Source of the DNA: Halalkalibacter sp. APA_J-10(15)
GTDB taxonomy: Bacteria; Bacillota; Bacilli; Bacillales; Bacillaceae_D
Length of the DNA: 64,000 bases
Direction: 5' to 3'
Assembly (NCBI RefSeq): GCF_023017105.1
Contig: NZ_JALKEV010000014.1
Span: forward strand, 1 to 64,000
Below the pieces are notes generated by a model. That model was not told the origin of the DNA. It saw only the letters and a list, made by a program, of their open reading frames with translations, and did not search any database. Both the position numbers and the translations under genes were made by a program. Shown here one piece after another: positions 51,481 to 60,613 of the stretch (within the stretch, counting starts at the first letter, position 1; every line of letters starts with the position of its first letter).

Positions 51481-52527
51481 ATGAACTATCAATTAATTCG
51501 TTGTGATATGGAGCATCCAGGAGATGTTACCGCATTACAAACGTTATTAAAAGAAGAGAAAATCAAAGCAGAGACGATTAAGGCGATTATTGCGCAAACA
51601 GAAGGAGATGGGTATTCAAGAGGATATGCCACTTTGGCTTTTCAAGGATTATTATCATCGTTTTTATCGATAAGTCACGAGGATGTAATTGAGCAAATTC
51701 CGATGATGATGATTGGCAAGACTGGAGGGCTAATGACTCCACATTATACGTTGTTTATTCAAGAAGAAGGCGACAAAGTGAATCAATCTAATGAGAAGCG
51801 TTTTGCTTTTGGTGTCGCATCGACACCGATTCTCGATGAGAATGAAATTGGTACGTTAAAGCAAGTTGATTACGTGACTGAAGCAGTGAAGCGAGCGATG
51901 GAAGAGGCCGATATTGATTCCATTGACGATGTGAAATGTGTAGAGGTGAAGTGTCCTTGGGGTGTTGGAGGAAGTTTATCGAAGGCAGCTTCGGCATTAG
52001 GCTCTGCTGTAGCATTAGAAGAGGTTGAACGAGATTGCATATCACAAGAAAGCTTGAATCGAGACCATTCTCTTTATTCAGTTAAAACATCCGTATCAGC
52101 AGGACATGAGCAAGTATCAGCACGGGTTATTGTGATGGGTAATTCGACCGCTTCTTCTAGTGACCTGTATATAGGATCAGGGGTGATGGAGGATGCGCTA
52201 GATTTAGTTGGGCTTAGGAAATCGTTTGAGAACGCAGGGATACAAGCTGGATCGACATTGTCGGAAGATAAAATGGAAGATATTGTACAAGTGTTTGTCA
52301 ATGCTGGAGCAGATGCTCTTTCAACTGTTCGCGGAAGGCGACATACGATGCATACTGATGCATTAGCGATGCACTCAGGCATCTTGGCGAAGGCAGTAGC
52401 GAATGCAGTCGTTGGCAGTTATGTTGGTGAAACGAGAATTTTATGTTCTGCAGGTTCTGAGCATCAAGGTCCACAAGGTTCGAACTTAATTGCTCCGGTC
52501 GTACGAGTTACGGGCGGTGAGTTATGA
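51481..52527 (+). CDS. Ring-opening amidohydrolase (barbiturase/cyanuric acid hydrolase family)
   Basis: A 348-aa protein of the AtzD/Bar family, built from three repeated folds. The third-repeat signature ILCSAGSEHQGPQGSNLIAPV is strongly conserved; the first-repeat motif is GKTGGLMTPHYTLF, where AtzD-like proteins usually have SGG. The second repeat has VKTSVSAGHEQVSARV. Known members hydrolytically open barbituric acid or cyanuric acid rings using a Ser-Lys dyad. The first-repeat SGG appears changed to GKTGG, so specificity may differ. AGAGGTGG precedes ATG 51481; an upstream GTG overlaps that site. First gene of the cluster. Confidence 0.85.
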   Translation: MNYQLIRCDMEHPGDVTALQTLLKEEKIKAETIKAIIAQTEGDGYSRGYATLAFQGLLSSFLSISHEDVIEQIPMMMIGKTGGLMTPHYTLFIQEEGDKVNQSNEKRFAFGVASTPILDENEIGTLKQVDYVTEAVKRAMEEADIDSIDDVKCVEVKCPWGVGGSLSKAASALGSAVALEEVERDCISQESLNRDHSLYSVKTSVSAGHEQVSARVIVMGNSTASSSDLYIGSGVMEDALDLVGLRKSFENAGIQAGSTLSEDKMEDIVQVFVNAGADALSTVRGRRHTMHTDALAMHSGILAKAVANAVVGSYVGETRILCSAGSEHQGPQGSNLIAPVVRVTGGEL

Positions 52528-53531
52528 GTTTTGTCGGTTGGATGAATTATCATGCGCATATTGATAAAGGGTTTTTGTCACCACCTTTTCGTTATAAAGA
52601 TGCTCCAGCTTCTACTCGTGCCGAGTGGACACGAGAAGCTAAAGTGTTAATGACGAAAAATGAAATCAAAGAAGCTGCCGTGAAAGCTTTAACGAAAATG
52701 CATCAATATGGAACGGTTTATGTCCGCACTCATGTTGATGTTGATCCGTTGTTTGAATTACGAGCTGTTGAAGCGTTGAAGGAAGTTCAAGAGGAGTGGA
52801 AGAATCGAATCGTCCTTGATTTGATTGCCTTTAATCAGGAAGGTTTTGATCGTTATCCGGAAACAGAGGTGTTATTAAAGGAAGCAATAAATCTTGGTGT
52901 TCAAGGAATTGGTGGTCATACGAGTATGGATCAAGACGGCAAGCAGCATATTGATAAGATTATCCAACTCGCTACTCATTCTGATTTAGATTGGATTGAA
53001 TTTCATACAGATGAAACGGGTAGGATCGATGATTTTAATCTTCCATATTTAGCAAAAGTGACGACTGAAGAAGGATTAGGCTCAAAGGTAACAGCCATTC
53101 ATTGCTGCTCACTGGCAAACGTCGAAGAAAAAATAGCGATGGAAACGATCAAGGCAGTGGCTTATTCTGGTATGACGGTAACTACTTGTCCGACTGCAAT
53201 AGCGACAAGGTCATTAACAAGAGTAAAGGATTTAGCAAATGCTGGTGTAAAGCTTCAAATTGGTTCCGATAATTTGCGTGATCATTTTAATCCACTTGGA
53301 AGTGGGAATATGCTGCAATATGGTCAATTACTAGCCTATATCTTACGCTTCTATGAACCAGAGGAGGTGGAGAATATCATTCAATGGTTATCAACTGTTC
53401 CTGAAATAGAAAGAGTGAACAAACAGCTCCAGCACTTGTCTTATCGACCAGCCTATGATTTGAAACGGCCAAGTGAATTATTAGCTGAGGCTCCTAATCC
53501 TGTTAAATTAATGGAGAAAATGATTCGATGA
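52524..53531 (+). CDS. Cytosine-deaminase-like metal-dependent amidohydrolase
   Basis: A 335-aa TIM-barrel amidohydrolase of the CodA/AtzC type. Metal ligands are visible in NYHAHIDKGF, VRTHVDV, the FHTDETG loop (His, and Glu as the proton shuttle), IHCC, and the Asp in IGSDNLRDHFNPLG. In cytosine deaminase the last motif reads HDD; here it is SDN, so the residue that sets ring specificity in CodA is changed. Likely substrates are exocyclic amines on a heterocycle. It overlaps the ring-opening enzyme gene by 4 bp, so the two are co-translated. A preparatory deamination for the ring opening is inferred. Confidence 0.85.
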   Translation: MSFVGWMNYHAHIDKGFLSPPFRYKDAPASTRAEWTREAKVLMTKNEIKEAAVKALTKMHQYGTVYVRTHVDVDPLFELRAVEALKEVQEEWKNRIVLDLIAFNQEGFDRYPETEVLLKEAINLGVQGIGGHTSMDQDGKQHIDKIIQLATHSDLDWIEFHTDETGRIDDFNLPYLAKVTTEEGLGSKVTAIHCCSLANVEEKIAMETIKAVAYSGMTVTTCPTAIATRSLTRVKDLANAGVKLQIGSDNLRDHFNPLGSGNMLQYGQLLAYILRFYEPEEVENIIQWLSTVPEIERVNKQLQHLSYRPAYDLKRPSELLAEAPNPVKLMEKMIR

Positions 53532-53547
53532 AAGGAGGAAGTGAAAA

Positions 53548-54372
53548 ATGGAAACAAAAACGGGAGTGGCAATGATGAAACAACAAGAGAAAGGTAACCG
53601 AGTTTTGGTCATTCCACAATTTGTATGGGCAGTACTGACCTTATTAGGTATGGCGAGCATCTGGCAATTACTAACGATCGTAATGGATATCCCCAGATAT
53701 ATTTTGCCGTCACCAATCGATATAGGGACACGCTTTGTTAGTGACTTTCAAGTATTGTTTTCTCATTCATTGACGACGTTGACGGAGGTATTACTTGGGT
53801 TTGGGTTAAGCTTGGCGATCGGTATCCCGTTAGCGATCTCGATTGTGTATTCTCGCTATTTAGCAAATTCGTTATATCCGATATTAATCGGTATTCAATG
53901 TATACCAATGGTATCAATTGCGCCAATTCTTGTTATATGGTTTGGCTACGGGTTAACGACCAAAATATTACTTGCCTGCTTAATTTCATTTTTTCCCGTT
54001 GTGATTAATTCCGTCGTTGGATTTCGTTCCTTGGATAAAGATATGCATGATTTAGGGAAATCGATCGGTATTTCAGAATGGAAAATCTTTTTCTATCTCC
54101 GCTTGCCAAACGCATTACCACATTTATTTGGTGGCTTTAAAGTTGGGATTACGTTAGCGGTCGTTGGGGCGATTGTTGGAGAATTTGTTGCATCAGAGCA
54201 CGGTCTTGGCTATTTACAATTAACGGCGAATGCTCGGTTAGATACGACGCTAGTGTTTGCGACACTTCTGACACTAGCAATTATCGGGATATTGTTATTC
54301 TGTATCGTGCACTTATTTGAACGGATATTAATGCCTTGGTATCACGAGAACAAGGCAGGGGGTGGGAAGTAA
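53548..54372 (+). CDS. NMT1/SsuC-type ABC importer permease
   Basis: A 274-aa permease with six helices. The SsuC/TauC-like EAA segment is LGKSIGISEWKIFFYLRLPNALP, and FWYGYGLTTKILLACLIS-like motifs are typical of the nitrate/sulfonate/taurine/pyrimidine-precursor group. AAGGAGG precedes the ATG. It is the first of three genes forming a complete importer, including its own ATPase, unlike the sugar transporters elsewhere in the window. Confidence 0.88.
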   Translation: METKTGVAMMKQQEKGNRVLVIPQFVWAVLTLLGMASIWQLLTIVMDIPRYILPSPIDIGTRFVSDFQVLFSHSLTTLTEVLLGFGLSLAIGIPLAISIVYSRYLANSLYPILIGIQCIPMVSIAPILVIWFGYGLTTKILLACLISFFPVVINSVVGFRSLDKDMHDLGKSIGISEWKIFFYLRLPNALPHLFGGFKVGITLAVVGAIVGEFVASEHGLGYLQLTANARLDTTLVFATLLTLAIIGILLFCIVHLFERILMPWYHENKAGGGK

Positions 54373-54373
54373 T

Positions 54374-55168
54374 ATGGCTACAAAACTAGAGCTAACGAAT
54401 GTTGGCAAAGTGTTTCAAACGAGAACAGGACGAGTTGAAGCATTAAGAAACATCTATCTCTCTGTTGAACCTGGTGATTTTCTGTCGGTTGTAGGTCCAA
54501 GTGGCTGTGGAAAAAGCACGATTATGAGAATTATTGCTGGCTTGGATCGACCTACTTCAGGACATGTACTATTAAATGAGAAGCCACTTGGAAAAATAGC
54601 TGGAGGTGTCGCGGTCGTCTTTCAAAAGGATGTGTTACTAGCATGGAGGTCGATTATAGATAATGTGTTATTCCCTCTTGAATTGAAAGGAATAACATGG
54701 TTTGATCGACCGAACAAGCAAACGAATCGAGCAAAGGCGTTAGAATTACTAGAGTCTGTTGGTTTAAAAGGATTTGAAGATAAATATCCACATGAGTTAT
54801 CAGGTGGGATGAGACAACGGGTATCAATTTGCCGTGCGCTTATTCAAGATCCTAAGCTTCTTTTAATGGATGAACCGTTTGGAGCACTGGATGCCTTGAC
54901 GAGAGAGCAAATGATGTATGATTTGTTGAAGCTTTCAGATAAGTACGGATTTACAACGATCTTTATTACCCATAGTATTGAGGAGGCTGTCTTTCTATCA
55001 GATAAAGTCGTTGTCATGTCAGGAAGACCAGGAACGATTTTGAAGGAATTACCGGTTGAACTTAATCGACCTAGAAGTAGTGAATCACGTTCCAATCCTC
55101 ATTTTAACCAGCATGTTCATGACATTCGTTCAATCTTCCAATCGCAAGGTATTCTAGCAGAAGCTTGA
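54374..55168 (+). CDS. ABC importer ATPase (SsuB/TauB-like)
   Basis: A 264-aa ATPase. Walker A is GPSGCGKST, the signature is LSGGMRQRVSI, Walker B is LLLMDEPFGALD, and the switch His is in FITHSIEEA. The start ATG at 54374 begins 1 bp after the permease stop and follows GGTGGGAAG. It powers the permease upstream and pairs with the binding protein downstream. Confidence 0.92.
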   Translation: MATKLELTNVGKVFQTRTGRVEALRNIYLSVEPGDFLSVVGPSGCGKSTIMRIIAGLDRPTSGHVLLNEKPLGKIAGGVAVVFQKDVLLAWRSIIDNVLFPLELKGITWFDRPNKQTNRAKALELLESVGLKGFEDKYPHELSGGMRQRVSICRALIQDPKLLLMDEPFGALDALTREQMMYDLLKLSDKYGFTTIFITHSIEEAVFLSDKVVVMSGRPGTILKELPVELNRPRSSESRSNPHFNQHVHDIRSIFQSQGILAEA

Positions 55169-55186
55169 AAAAGGAGAGAAATTATA

Positions 55187-56257
55187 ATGAGAAAATTCGC
55201 AAAATTCTTACTATTATCATTGTGTATGATGGCTATTTTAGCAGCTTGTGGAGAAGGTAATAATCAGGATGATTCCGAGGAAGCGATAGAGACAGTAGGG
55301 GAGGGGACGAATGAAGAAGAATTAGAAGATGGAATGACAATTGGTGACCCGGAAGTTACAGACGTGACCTTACGATTGAATTGGCGCTTTAAAGGAGAAT
55401 TTTCCCCATTTTTTGTGGCTCAGGAAAAAGGATTTTTTGAAAAATATGGCTTACATGTTGATGTGTTAGAAGGAAATGGTTCAACAAGTACGATGCAAGC
55501 TGTTGCTCAAGGACAGGATGATTTTGGTATTACGTCAACAGTCGAGCCTTCACAAGGTTTAGTCGAAGGTATGCCGATTAAAATGATTGCATCTTATATG
55601 AATCGTTCACCGATTATGATCGCATCACATCCTGATACACCAGTTGAAAGTCCACAAGATCTTGAAGGAAAAAGTATTGGGATGTCAATCGCATCTACGT
55701 TTACAAATATATATCCATTTTTCTTAGAAAGTAACGATGTTGATGAATCTTTAGTTGATTCAGTACAAGTAGAAAGCTCAGCGCGTAATGGATTATTTTT
55801 AAACAAAGAAGTAGATGCTGTTGCCATCTTCTCAACAAATGAATATCCACTATTTGAACGGGAGTTGGGTGTAGAGTTAACACCACTTTATTTAGCTGAC
55901 TTTGGTTATGACCTCGTTGGTTTAACGTTAATAGGAAATGATTCATTTTTAGAAGAAAACCCTAACACAGTTAAACGTTTTTTAGCGGCGATTGATGAGG
56001 CATTTGAGTATACATTAGCAAACAAGGACGAGGCGGTAGAGCTTGTCATGGAACAATTCCCAGATGCTATGGATGAAGAAACAGCACTTATGCAGCTTGA
56101 ATTACTTGAAGAGATTGCTTTATTTGATGAACAGCCTTACGGATGGATGTCAGAAGAGAATATGGAGGATACACTTGATATATTGGAAATGAGTGATTTA
56201 ATTTCTGAGCGTTATGAGGTTGACCGTTATTATACTAACGAATATTTTGAACAGTAA
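55187..56257 (+). CDS. NMT1/THI5-like ABC substrate-binding lipoprotein
   Basis: A 356-aa lipoprotein: signal peptide, lipobox ILAAC with Cys21, an acidic tether, then the NMT1/THI5-like two-lobe fold (LRLNWRFKGEFSPFFVAQEKGFFEKYG). ThiY and related proteins in this family bind pyrimidine-like compounds, which fits a heterocycle-degrading cluster, but the family also binds sulfonates and nitrate. It delivers the substrate to the preceding permease and ATPase. Confidence 0.88.
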   Translation: MRKFAKFLLLSLCMMAILAACGEGNNQDDSEEAIETVGEGTNEEELEDGMTIGDPEVTDVTLRLNWRFKGEFSPFFVAQEKGFFEKYGLHVDVLEGNGSTSTMQAVAQGQDDFGITSTVEPSQGLVEGMPIKMIASYMNRSPIMIASHPDTPVESPQDLEGKSIGMSIASTFTNIYPFFLESNDVDESLVDSVQVESSARNGLFLNKEVDAVAIFSTNEYPLFERELGVELTPLYLADFGYDLVGLTLIGNDSFLEENPNTVKRFLAAIDEAFEYTLANKDEAVELVMEQFPDAMDEETALMQLELLEEIALFDEQPYGWMSEENMEDTLDILEMSDLISERYEVDRYYTNEYFEQ

Positions 56258-56267
56258 AGAGGTAGAA

Positions 56268-56296
56268 GGTTCAAAGGGGGAAAAGCCCTTTGAACC
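56268..56296 (+). terminator. Hairpin between binding protein and hydrolase remnant
   Basis: GGTTCAAAGGG (56268-56278) pairs perfectly with CCCTTTGAACC (56286-56296). No T-run follows, so it is more likely an intercistronic stabiliser or attenuator than a full stop. Confidence 0.6.
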
Positions 56297-56325
56297 ATTT
56301 ACTCTATAAAGAAGGAGGTAACCCA

Positions 56326-56849
56326 GTGTCCTATTATCCGTATGATTTGTGTCAAGCATTATTGAACAACCAAGAAAGGAAAAGACTCCGATTATTTTTC
56401 TGAAAATGATTCATTCGAAAGAAAACGATGGGAACAGGGCTTGGATACAGAGAAGAAAGGCAAAGCAGCATCCTAATAGCTATCGAGCAGGAACGTGGGG
56501 ATGTGAATTCTACAATCTATTACAATCCGATAAAGATGATTATTTCGTTGGGAAGCATCGATATAGTGCGTATATGAATGAACAATTTGATCAATTGTTG
56601 CAATCGTTACATATTGACACAATGGTTATGACAGGGATTAATACGAATACATGCGTGGAATCAACAGCACGTGATGCTCATCAACGTGATTACCATGTAG
56701 TCGTTATAAGCGATGCAACAGTGTATGCTTTCCCAGATGCATATGAACCTTCATTGAGAAATATTGATAGGCATTTTGTTTCAGTCATGTCAAGTGAACA
56801 GTGTCTTCGTCTTTTTCGGGGAAATAGCCATTCGATAATCGATAGATGA
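56326..56849 (+). pseudogene. Isochorismatase-family cysteine hydrolase, N-terminally broken
   Basis: AAGGAGG and GTG 56326 open a frame (MSYYPYDLCQALLNNQERK) that runs into TGA after 25 codons. A second frame from 56349 carries the rest of an isochorismatase-type hydrolase: TPIIFLKMIHSKEND, VGKHRYSAY with the catalytic Lys, and GINTNTCVESTARDAHQRDY with the nucleophile Cys. The segment of about 40-60 residues with the catalytic Asp (usually within VIDMQNDF) is absent in every frame, so an internal deletion with frameshift is likely. Relatives include biuret hydrolase and ureidomalonase-like enzymes. Confidence 0.75.
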
Positions 56850-56859
56850 GGTGATAATA

Positions 56860-58521
56860 GTGTCAGAGGTGATGAATCGTAGAGGACTAACGATTAAAGG
56901 GTTATTAGAGCTTGAGCCGTTAGAAGGAGCCAGGCTTGTCGCAGGGCATTCAAATGTCAATCAAGTCATAAGTCGTGTCAATATTGTTGGTTCACCGGAT
57001 GTGTTGAATTTTGTCCGACCACAAGAATTTATGATGACAACGGGGTATCCTTTCCGAGATCATGTGGAGGAGCTTGTTGATTTATTATCTCAATTAAAGA
57101 GAAAGAATGTGGCTGGGATCGGAATTAAGGTACAACGCTTTATTGATGAAATCCCACAAAGCTTTATCGAAAAGGCCAATGAGCTTCATTTTCCAGTTGT
57201 TGAAATTCTACCTACAGCAGTATTTTCTGATATTGTAAGAGTCGCGATGGAGGAAGTATTCTATCAAGAATCTGAGCATTTAATGACATTATACAATCGT
57301 GTTCAAGAATGTACGAAGCAAATGGCAGCCGGCAAGGACATAAGGGACGTTATTTATCATTTAGAAGAATTGATGGGGAATCCAGTCGTTGTTTATGATT
57401 TTGATCGAACGATTATCGCACCATTATTTGAGGATGTTTTAGAAGAATTTGAGTTAAGAAAAGCTGTTCAAGCTTTAGAGGCGAAGACGGGTAGTGGGAT
57501 AAGAAGCATTAAAATTCGTGATGAACCATTTTCGTGTATATCGATCCCATTAACGTCGGAAACGACACTTAGTCATACTGCTTTCATTGCATGTATTGAA
57601 ACGAATTATGAATTAACAGAAGTGGACTGTTTAACGATAGAAAAAATGAGTACGATGTTAAACATGGAGCTTGCCAATATTGCGGCAAGGAAGCAGATTG
57701 AAAAGAGGTACATGGATCAATTTTTGAAAGATGTCTTATTGGGTGAGGTGACATCTGATGTAGATATGGAAATTCGAACACAGTCTCTTGATTTAGACTT
57801 TGAGAGAAAGTGGTATCAAGTGTTTATCATGGATGGGAAAGATAAAGGAGCTATGAAAGAGGAACTTTCATACATGGTGTCGACGTTATCAAAAGCGATA
57901 AAGGGACAGTTATATGGAACAATTTTACTAGGAGAGTTTACTTTTTTACTTATTGATCATACGAAAAAATCACTAGAAAGAAGCTTTGGTCTTATTCAAA
58001 AGGAAGTCGATCGATTTATAAGTTATAAGAATATGCAGGAGTCTTATACGTTATGTGTTGGTGATCACGTAAATGATATAAAGAATATTCAAGAAAGCTA
58101 TCATAAAGCGGTTAAAGTGAACACGATTCGTCAGCAATATACAACGGATAAAAAGGTGATTCATTATCAAGATTTACATTTGTATCGCTTGCTCTATTTA
58201 ATTCCGGAAGGAACTGAGGTGATTCAATATACAGAAGAAATGCTCGGAGTTCTTGAACAGGCATCAAAGAAATCAGTCAACTATATTGAAACACTAGAGG
58301 CTTATTTCCAAGCGAATCGAAACATTCGTGTGACAGCTGAAACACTTTATACGCATTATAATACGGTTGTTTATCGGATGGAAAAGATATCTGCATTATT
58401 AAATGTAGATATTGATGATCCTGAGGTGAGCCTTGAACTGCAGGTGGCACTTAAGCTACGAAAAATGAATCAGTCGCAATTGAAAAAAGTGAAATCACTT
58501 GCGCAGAGAATGTATTCATAG
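56860..58521 (+). CDS. PucR-family regulator of the catabolic cluster
   Basis: A 553-aa regulator. The N-terminal PucR domain (VINIVGSPDVLNFVRPQEFMMTTGYPF-like) is followed by a GGDEF-like middle region without catalytic residues, and the C-terminal PucR HTH reads LEAYFQANRNIRVTAETLYTHYNTVVYRMEKI. PucR-type proteins control purine and other nitrogen-ring catabolism in Bacillus. It lies mid-cluster, so it is the expected pathway-specific regulator. GTG 56860 follows GAGGTG with a 6-nt gap; an earlier GTG overlaps this site. Confidence 0.88.
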   Translation: MSEVMNRRGLTIKGLLELEPLEGARLVAGHSNVNQVISRVNIVGSPDVLNFVRPQEFMMTTGYPFRDHVEELVDLLSQLKRKNVAGIGIKVQRFIDEIPQSFIEKANELHFPVVEILPTAVFSDIVRVAMEEVFYQESEHLMTLYNRVQECTKQMAAGKDIRDVIYHLEELMGNPVVVYDFDRTIIAPLFEDVLEEFELRKAVQALEAKTGSGIRSIKIRDEPFSCISIPLTSETTLSHTAFIACIETNYELTEVDCLTIEKMSTMLNMELANIAARKQIEKRYMDQFLKDVLLGEVTSDVDMEIRTQSLDLDFERKWYQVFIMDGKDKGAMKEELSYMVSTLSKAIKGQLYGTILLGEFTFLLIDHTKKSLERSFGLIQKEVDRFISYKNMQESYTLCVGDHVNDIKNIQESYHKAVKVNTIRQQYTTDKKVIHYQDLHLYRLLYLIPEGTEVIQYTEEMLGVLEQASKKSVNYIETLEAYFQANRNIRVTAETLYTHYNTVVYRMEKISALLNVDIDDPEVSLELQVALKLRKMNQSQLKKVKSLAQRMYS

Positions 58522-58534
58522 AGGAGGAGAAGAG

Positions 58535-59755
58535 ATGGACAAATGGAATGCATTTAAAAAGAATTATTTGAACTTGTATGAAGCCGAAGAAGGTTCTTTA
58601 AAAGGAATGACGTTTGCTGTGAAAGATGTCTTTGCAGTAAAAGGAATCGTTGCAGGTGCGGGGAATCCAGATTGGGAAAGAACACATTCATCATCTATTG
58701 AGCATTCATTTGCAGTAAAGCGCATGTTAGAAGAGGGGGCGATGTTAAAAGGAACGACACATACAGATGAACTGATGTTTAGCTTGAATGGAGAAAACAT
58801 TCATTATGGGACCCCATTTAATCCAACGAGCATCGATCGAATACCTGGAGGATCATCAAGTGGTTCAGCTGTCGCTGTTGCGGCAAGTGAAGTCGATTTT
58901 GCTCTCGGAACAGATACAGGTGGCTCGATTCGAATTCCGGCAAGTTATTGCGGTGTGTACGGCTTCAGACCAACTCATGGTCTCATTTCAGTAGAAGGAG
59001 TCATTCCACTTGCGAAGCGTTTTGATACAGTTGGATGGATGACGAGGGAGCCAGAGTTGCTTTACAAAATCGGTACAATTTTAATGAATCAAGATTATAG
59101 TTTGCCTTCCTTTAGACGTATTATCATACCAGAGGATATCATTGAGCTATGTAGTAGTGAATGTCAGCACGCATTTTCTAAGCAAAAAGAACTGATGAAG
59201 CCATTCGTTGAAACGATAGATTCTATAAATTTGGCCTCTGAAGGAATGGAGATTTGGTTAAACACATTTAGAACGCTACAAGGCTATCAAATATGGCGTG
59301 AGCATGGTCAATGGATTGAGGAGCATCAGCCTACTTTTGGTACAGATATTGATCAACGTTTCAAATGGGCAAAGACGATTAAGAAAGAAGAGTATGATCA
59401 GGCAGTATTGCAACAGAGAAAATTAAAGGATCAATTTGTTCGACTTCTTGGTGAGGACAGCTTACTTATGATGCCAACAGCTCCATCGATTGCCCCTCTT
59501 CTAAGAGCAAAAGGAGAGAAGTTAGAAGAACAAAGGAAGCGAACGTTATTAATGACATGTGTAAGTGGCTTAATAGGTGCGCCGCAAGTATCAGTTCCTG
59601 CTATGAGCATTGATGGACTACCGGTTGGCCTTTCCTTTATTGGATCTACACATCAAGATTTACGCTTACTCCATTGGGTAAAGGAATACCATGAAAAGGT
59701 ACAGAAGGGAGCATCCACCATTGAAATTAGCGACCATTTTATATCAAGGAAATGA
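58535..59755 (+). CDS. Amidase-signature hydrolase
   Basis: A 406-aa amidase. The Ser-cisSer-Lys triad is intact: K30 in FAVKDVF, the cis-Ser in GGSSSGSAVAV, and nucleophile S131 in TDTGGSIRIPA. Relatives include allophanate hydrolase AtzF, AtzE, ureidomalonase and GatA; this one lacks the C-terminal extension of AtzF. GAGGAGGAG precedes ATG 58535. Likely role is the cleavage of a linear amide produced after ring opening, releasing ammonia. Confidence 0.88.
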   Translation: MDKWNAFKKNYLNLYEAEEGSLKGMTFAVKDVFAVKGIVAGAGNPDWERTHSSSIEHSFAVKRMLEEGAMLKGTTHTDELMFSLNGENIHYGTPFNPTSIDRIPGGSSSGSAVAVAASEVDFALGTDTGGSIRIPASYCGVYGFRPTHGLISVEGVIPLAKRFDTVGWMTREPELLYKIGTILMNQDYSLPSFRRIIIPEDIIELCSSECQHAFSKQKELMKPFVETIDSINLASEGMEIWLNTFRTLQGYQIWREHGQWIEEHQPTFGTDIDQRFKWAKTIKKEEYDQAVLQQRKLKDQFVRLLGEDSLLMMPTAPSIAPLLRAKGEKLEEQRKRTLLMTCVSGLIGAPQVSVPAMSIDGLPVGLSFIGSTHQDLRLLHWVKEYHEKVQKGASTIEISDHFISRK

Positions 59756-60575
59756 GCAAGCTGCGATTGCTGTAGAGGATGGATATGTCTTAATTGAGAC
59801 GATCAATCAATATGAACAGTTACAATGGCCGAATACGGTGTTTGAATTAATTACAACAGAAGTGATTGATGATTTGACTAGCTGGTATGAGCAAGAAGGG
59901 TGTCAGAGGCTAGAGCGTTATGACAAGGTTGAGGGCAATAAAGCACAGCTTGCTCCGCTTTATCGGCGACCTCGAAAGATTTGGGGAGTCGGTATGAATT
60001 ATTTAGATGAGAAGCCTAAGCATGTTTCTACCTATTCAGATCCTGTTAGCTTTATGAAGCCGGATACGACGATTATTGGGATGGATGATGCAGTTAAAAT
60101 CCCAAAAGGGTCAACGAATACAACAGCCGAAGCAGAGTTAGCCATTATCATTGGCAAGCGATGTAAAGAAATTGATCAATCAGAAGCAAGCTATTATATA
60201 CTCGGATACACCTCTGCGTTAGATATGACGGAAGCAGATATCCATGCTGAGAACCACCGTTATTTAACACGTGCTAAAAGCTTTGATACGTTTTTTAGTT
60301 TTGGTTCGTTTTTATTAGTTAATGAAGTGGAAGATGTGAAACAATTATGTGTAGCAACTGTACTGAATGGCAATGTTACGTACGAAAGGAAAGTGGAGCA
60401 AATGCGTTATGATCCAGCGTACATCGTCGCCTTTCATTCAAAGGTGATGACACTATTGCCAGGTGATGTGATTTTAACGGGGACTCCAGGTGCTGTCGTT
60501 ATAAGAGATGGTGATGTGATTGAAGCTCATATGACCGGAACGAAGCCGTTAGTAAATACTGTTGAGCAGCTATAA
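59721..60575 (+). CDS. Fumarylacetoacetate-hydrolase-family enzyme
   Basis: A 284-aa FAH-family protein. Motifs include GVGMNYLDEKPKH, VSFMKPDTTIIG, the metal ligands in AEAELAIIIG, and TSALDMTEADIHAE. FAH-fold enzymes perform hydrolysis, decarboxylation or isomerisation of 2-oxo and related acids. It overlaps the amidase gene by 35 bp. TTG 59721 has AGAAGGGAG upstream and gives the usual LKLATILYQG beginning; ATG 59691 is an alternative. A downstream carbon-skeleton step is inferred. Confidence 0.85.
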   Translation: MKLATILYQGNEQAAIAVEDGYVLIETINQYEQLQWPNTVFELITTEVIDDLTSWYEQEGCQRLERYDKVEGNKAQLAPLYRRPRKIWGVGMNYLDEKPKHVSTYSDPVSFMKPDTTIIGMDDAVKIPKGSTNTTAEAELAIIIGKRCKEIDQSEASYYILGYTSALDMTEADIHAENHRYLTRAKSFDTFFSFGSFLLVNEVEDVKQLCVATVLNGNVTYERKVEQMRYDPAYIVAFHSKVMTLLPGDVILTGTPGAVVIRDGDVIEAHMTGTKPLVNTVEQL

Positions 60576-60613
60576 GGGCACTGAAAAAGTCCAAAAAGAG
60601 GAGGTCATCGAGG

